Shown in pieces: positions 62,456-64,000 of a DNA stretch of 64,000 bases. Within the stretch, counting starts at the first letter, position 1. Every line of letters starts with the position of its first letter. The stretch covers positions 62,001 to 126,000 of the forward strand of contig NZ_CP026363.1 of assembly GCF_004117055.1 (NCBI RefSeq). Direction: 5' to 3'. Source of the DNA: Brevibacillus agri. Its GTDB lineage: Bacteria > Bacillota > Bacilli > Brevibacillales > Brevibacillaceae. Position numbers and translations under genes: made by a program. The notes beneath the pieces are model-generated. The model ran no database searches. It was not told the DNA's origin and worked only from the letters and a program-made list of their open reading frames with translations.

Positions 62456-62620
62456 TCGAAGCCCCTCCTTTTTTCATCTGCTGCCTGTCGTTTCTTTCGC
62501 GCCATCCTCTTTTTCTGGCCCCTGCCTCCGCCTGCCCACGAACAAAATCGAACCGGATCGCCTCTTTCGCTCCCCCTTTTGGAACAAGCTTTCTCATCTG
62601 AAAAAACCTGCCAATCGGGT

Positions 62621-62771
62621 AAAAAAATAGACCAATGCTTACCCATTCCCCGACACGCAGATCGTCACGACAGGCCGGCAGAGATGGACAGACGGGCAAA
62701 CCCCGCCCGCATCCAGCGGCATGAAAATGAAAAACGATCGCTACTTCGGAGAAAAAGTACTCATTGGTCTA
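62621..62771 (-). ncRNA. Second structured, terminator-like element in the kdp leader
   Basis: On the minus strand TAGACCAATG (62771-62762) can pair perfectly with CATTGGTCTA (62637-62628), which is followed immediately by U7. About 124 bases are enclosed and can form further stems: TACTT/AAGTA, GATCG/CGATC flanked by GC pairs, GCCG/CGGC, and CGGGC/GCCCG. A competing GGGTAA/TTACCC pair spans the 3' arm and U run. The layout is that of a structured RNA whose closing stem is a terminator. No known class recognised. Confidence 0.5.
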
Positions 62772-62920
62772 CCTAACGCCCAGCCGACTTGATTTGCCTT
62801 CTTTGCGTTTTGTCTCCCGTTTCCTTTTTCAAAAAAACAGCGTATGCTTTTTTTGGGCAAAACGAAAAGACCTGCGGATTACGTTTCGAGCAAGTCCTTC
62901 TCGCCGTCCCGACGGACAAC

Positions 62921-62953
62921 AAAAAAGGCCTCCTCAAACAGGCGGTCTTTTGA
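62921..62953 (-). terminator. Terminator of the c-di-AMP riboswitch
   Basis: Minus strand: CCGCCT pairs with AGGAGG (one mismatch) followed by CC and U6, directly downstream of the aptamer. Confidence 0.65.
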
Positions 62954-62966
62954 CCTCCCTCGCTTT

Positions 62967-63090
62967 AGCCGACGAAGTTAGCTGACGGGTAGGATGGCGA
63001 AAGAGTCTCTCATCCCTTCCACGAAACCGTGGAATTAACCCCAGAAGATTGGGTCCTCCGTTCCCGAGTGCCTCGGGATTAGGCCGGATT
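62967..63090 (-). promoter_or_regulatory. c-di-AMP (ydaO-yuaA) riboswitch aptamer
   Basis: The minus strand carries the conserved blocks of the ydaO class in order: GGCCTAATCCCGAG, ACGGAGGACCCAATC, TGGGGTTAATTCC, a GGGATGAGAGACTC-type hairpin, and CCCGTCAGCTAACTTCGTC. CCGGC and GTCGG close the P1 stem. It lies between the kdp promoter and the kdp genes. In Bacillota, c-di-AMP binding to this class turns off K+ uptake genes, so high c-di-AMP should terminate kdp transcription. Confidence 0.92.
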
Positions 63091-63113
63091 TGCAATTGTT
63101 GGTTACGAGTCTC

Positions 63114-63142
63114 ATTATACGTCTGGCATAATCGGTTGTTAA
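63114..63142 (-). promoter_or_regulatory. Sigma-A promoter of the kdp operon
   Basis: Minus strand: TTAACA (63142-63137), 17-base spacer, TATAAT (63119-63114). Transcription should start near 63107, just before the aptamer. Confidence 0.85.
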
Positions 63143-63372
63143 TGTCTTGTTTTTCGCTTTTTGGCACGCTTTGCGCATTCTTTATCGATGTAAGCGCTTT
63201 AGCTGCATCAAGCCTCAGCCGCGCGCTATATTTCATCCGTTCTCTCCTATTTTCGCGAAAAATCATCCGGCTCGCTCTCCGCCTTGTCGATCCAAAGTTT
63301 TGCTTTGTTGACAGGCTTCCGTCCGTCTCAGTAAGATTAAGCTCAACGAAGCAATCTTGGGAGGAATCTCGT

Positions 63373-63744
63373 TTGGCCATCTCGATCAAAAAGAAGCTGG
63401 AGGCCGAAATCAGCGAAGCCTTTATCAAATTTCAACGCGACCTGATCGGACGGGGGCCGCAGGAGGCCAAGACATATATCGTCTCTGACATGGTGATCGC
63501 TCGCTTCAAAGGCGTCCTCACCGTCGAGGAAAAGCATCTGTCCAGCCACGAAAAAGGCAGGCGGATCGTCAAGGAAATGCGCGAGATTTTGCGCGAAATG
63601 TACAGCGAGGAATCGGAACAAATCGTCGAGAAGCTGACCGGGTGCAAAGTGCTGTCCAGCCACAGCGACATCAGCACGAAGATGGGCGAGCGGATCGAGG
63701 TTTACGTCCTGGATAAAGATTTGGAAAAACAGCTTGGCTCGTAA
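63373..63744 (+). CDS. DUF2294-family protein
   Basis: 123-residue cytoplasmic protein. SEAFIKFQRDLIGRGPQEAK, YIVSDMVIARFKGVLTVEE and GRRIVKEMREILRE match the DUF2294 family common in Bacillota. The start is the TTG at 63373, preceded by GGGAGGAATCTCG; no ATG fits. The gene is divergent from the kdp operon, with a terminator behind it. Function unknown. Confidence 0.82.
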   Translation: MAISIKKKLEAEISEAFIKFQRDLIGRGPQEAKTYIVSDMVIARFKGVLTVEEKHLSSHEKGRRIVKEMREILREMYSEESEQIVEKLTGCKVLSSHSDISTKMGERIEVYVLDKDLEKQLGS

Positions 63745-63759
63745 CCGGATAAGCAAGCA

Positions 63760-63801
63760 GAAGGCTTCGCCTGCGCGTGCAGTGCGAAGCCTCGCTTTTT
63801 T
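63760..63801 (+). terminator. Terminator of the DUF2294 gene
   Basis: AGGCTTCGC (63762-63770) pairs with GCGAAGCCT (63784-63792), followed by seven T. Confidence 0.85.
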
Positions 63802-64000
63802 ACAAGCACACCTCAACCTGCACCGGCTCGTCATACGCAAAACGCTCGCTGATATCGGTGACGACCTCCCATTCTTCCTCCCCGACGCGGATCGAATAAA
63901 TCAGCTCGCGCCCCTGAAACTGAACGTGAACGACCTTCCCGACAATCCCGTCCGCGCCTGGCTGCCAGGCGGAGAGCTTGAGCTGGTCTGGGCGCACAGG
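63800..64000 (-). CDS. ABC-transporter ATPase, C-terminal TOBE part (incomplete)
   Basis: Only the last 66 codons lie in the window and the gene continues past 64000. VRPDQLKLSAW, then IVGKVVHVQFQGRELIYSI and ending DEPVQVEVCL, has the pattern of the TOBE domain that closes ATPases of iron, sulfate, polyamine or sugar ABC importers. The ATPase motifs are outside the window, so substrate and family cannot be given. Confidence 0.6.
   Translation of the reverse strand, partial: PVRPDQLKLSAWQPGADGIVGKVVHVQFQGRELIYSIRVGEEEWEVVTDISERFAYDEPVQVEVCL

Noticed and set aside
62385-62699. Minus-strand frame between the second kdp leader element and the 35-residue peptide
   Set aside because: It starts inside the leader without a ribosome site and overlaps the better-supported peptide gene in another frame; highly charged low-complexity product.
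62967-63090. Possible T-box or other leader class upstream of kdp
   Set aside because: No T-box AGGGTGGNACCGCG sequence is present; the ordered blocks match the c-di-AMP ydaO class instead.

Overview
The window looks like chromosome of an aerobic, endospore-forming member of the Bacillota (order Bacillales/Paenibacillales). The moderately high GC, strong AGGAGG-type ribosome binding sites, sporulation genes (yunB, ytaF, spo0M) and overall gene repertoire fit Brevibacillus best. The genus is an inference from gene content, not a database match.

Layout. 0.3-13.7 kb: a CitA-type citrate synthase with a LysR regulator, a membrane-anchored protein of unknown role, an SgrR-type regulator divergent from an MFS exporter, a chemoreceptor, an ArsR-type regulator/orf87/clpP operon, a metallo-beta-lactamase-fold hydrolase and an Lrp regulator. 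13.8-20.5 kb: two small membrane peptides whose terminator has been split by an IS3-family element, a cupin, a CPA2 antiporter behind a structured leader, glycerate kinase, and a zinc-starvation operon (zagA-rpmG) whose promoter is bracketed by two Zur boxes. 20.5-25.9 kb: a DUF3800 gene interrupted by an IS66-family element that itself carries an IS110-family element. Converging on the 3' end of the DUF3800 gene is a well-delimited candidate small RNA with a consensus promoter, three hairpins sharing one loop, a 17-bp stem and a terminator. 25.9-32.5 kb: two exported FG-GAP-like proteins, a two-component system, a nitroreductase, a short-chain dehydrogenase and a 34-residue membrane peptide.

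32.5-38.7 kb: a ba3-type oxidase operon (cbaD-cbaB-cbaA), a YcdB-like secreted protein, and an NreBC-like oxygen-sensing two-component pair whose kinase keeps the C-X2-C-X11-C-X2-C iron-sulfur motif. 38.8-43.4 kb: an acetyltransferase and MFS exporter behind tandem palindromes, a stalk-domain secreted protein, an AT-rich island with decayed secreted-protein genes, and yunB. 43.5-51.8 kb: a Ca2+ P-type ATPase, the complete fructose operon (fruR-fruK-fruA-ptsH), a chemoreceptor-like protein and a rearranged remnant of the ATPase gene. 51.9-55.5 kb: ytaF, spo0M, an arginase-fold protein with an altered metal site, and an unknown protein.

55.5-63.2 kb is a Kdp potassium-uptake operon on the minus strand. 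Order of transcription: consensus promoter, c-di-AMP (ydaO) riboswitch with terminator, a second structured terminator-like element, a 35-residue membrane peptide, kdpF, kdpA, kdpB, kdpC, then a kinase-less KdpD made of two tandem copies of the KdpD N-terminal sensor module. No kdpE follows, so control appears to be mainly at the RNA level. The window ends with a DUF2294 gene and the 3' end of an ABC-transporter ATPase gene.

The points most worth a second look are the DUF3800-associated RNA locus, the two-part kdp leader with its tandem kinase-less KdpD, the antiporter leader, the two precisely reconstructable IS insertions, and the ATPase remnant whose deletion endpoints share 7 bp of homology.
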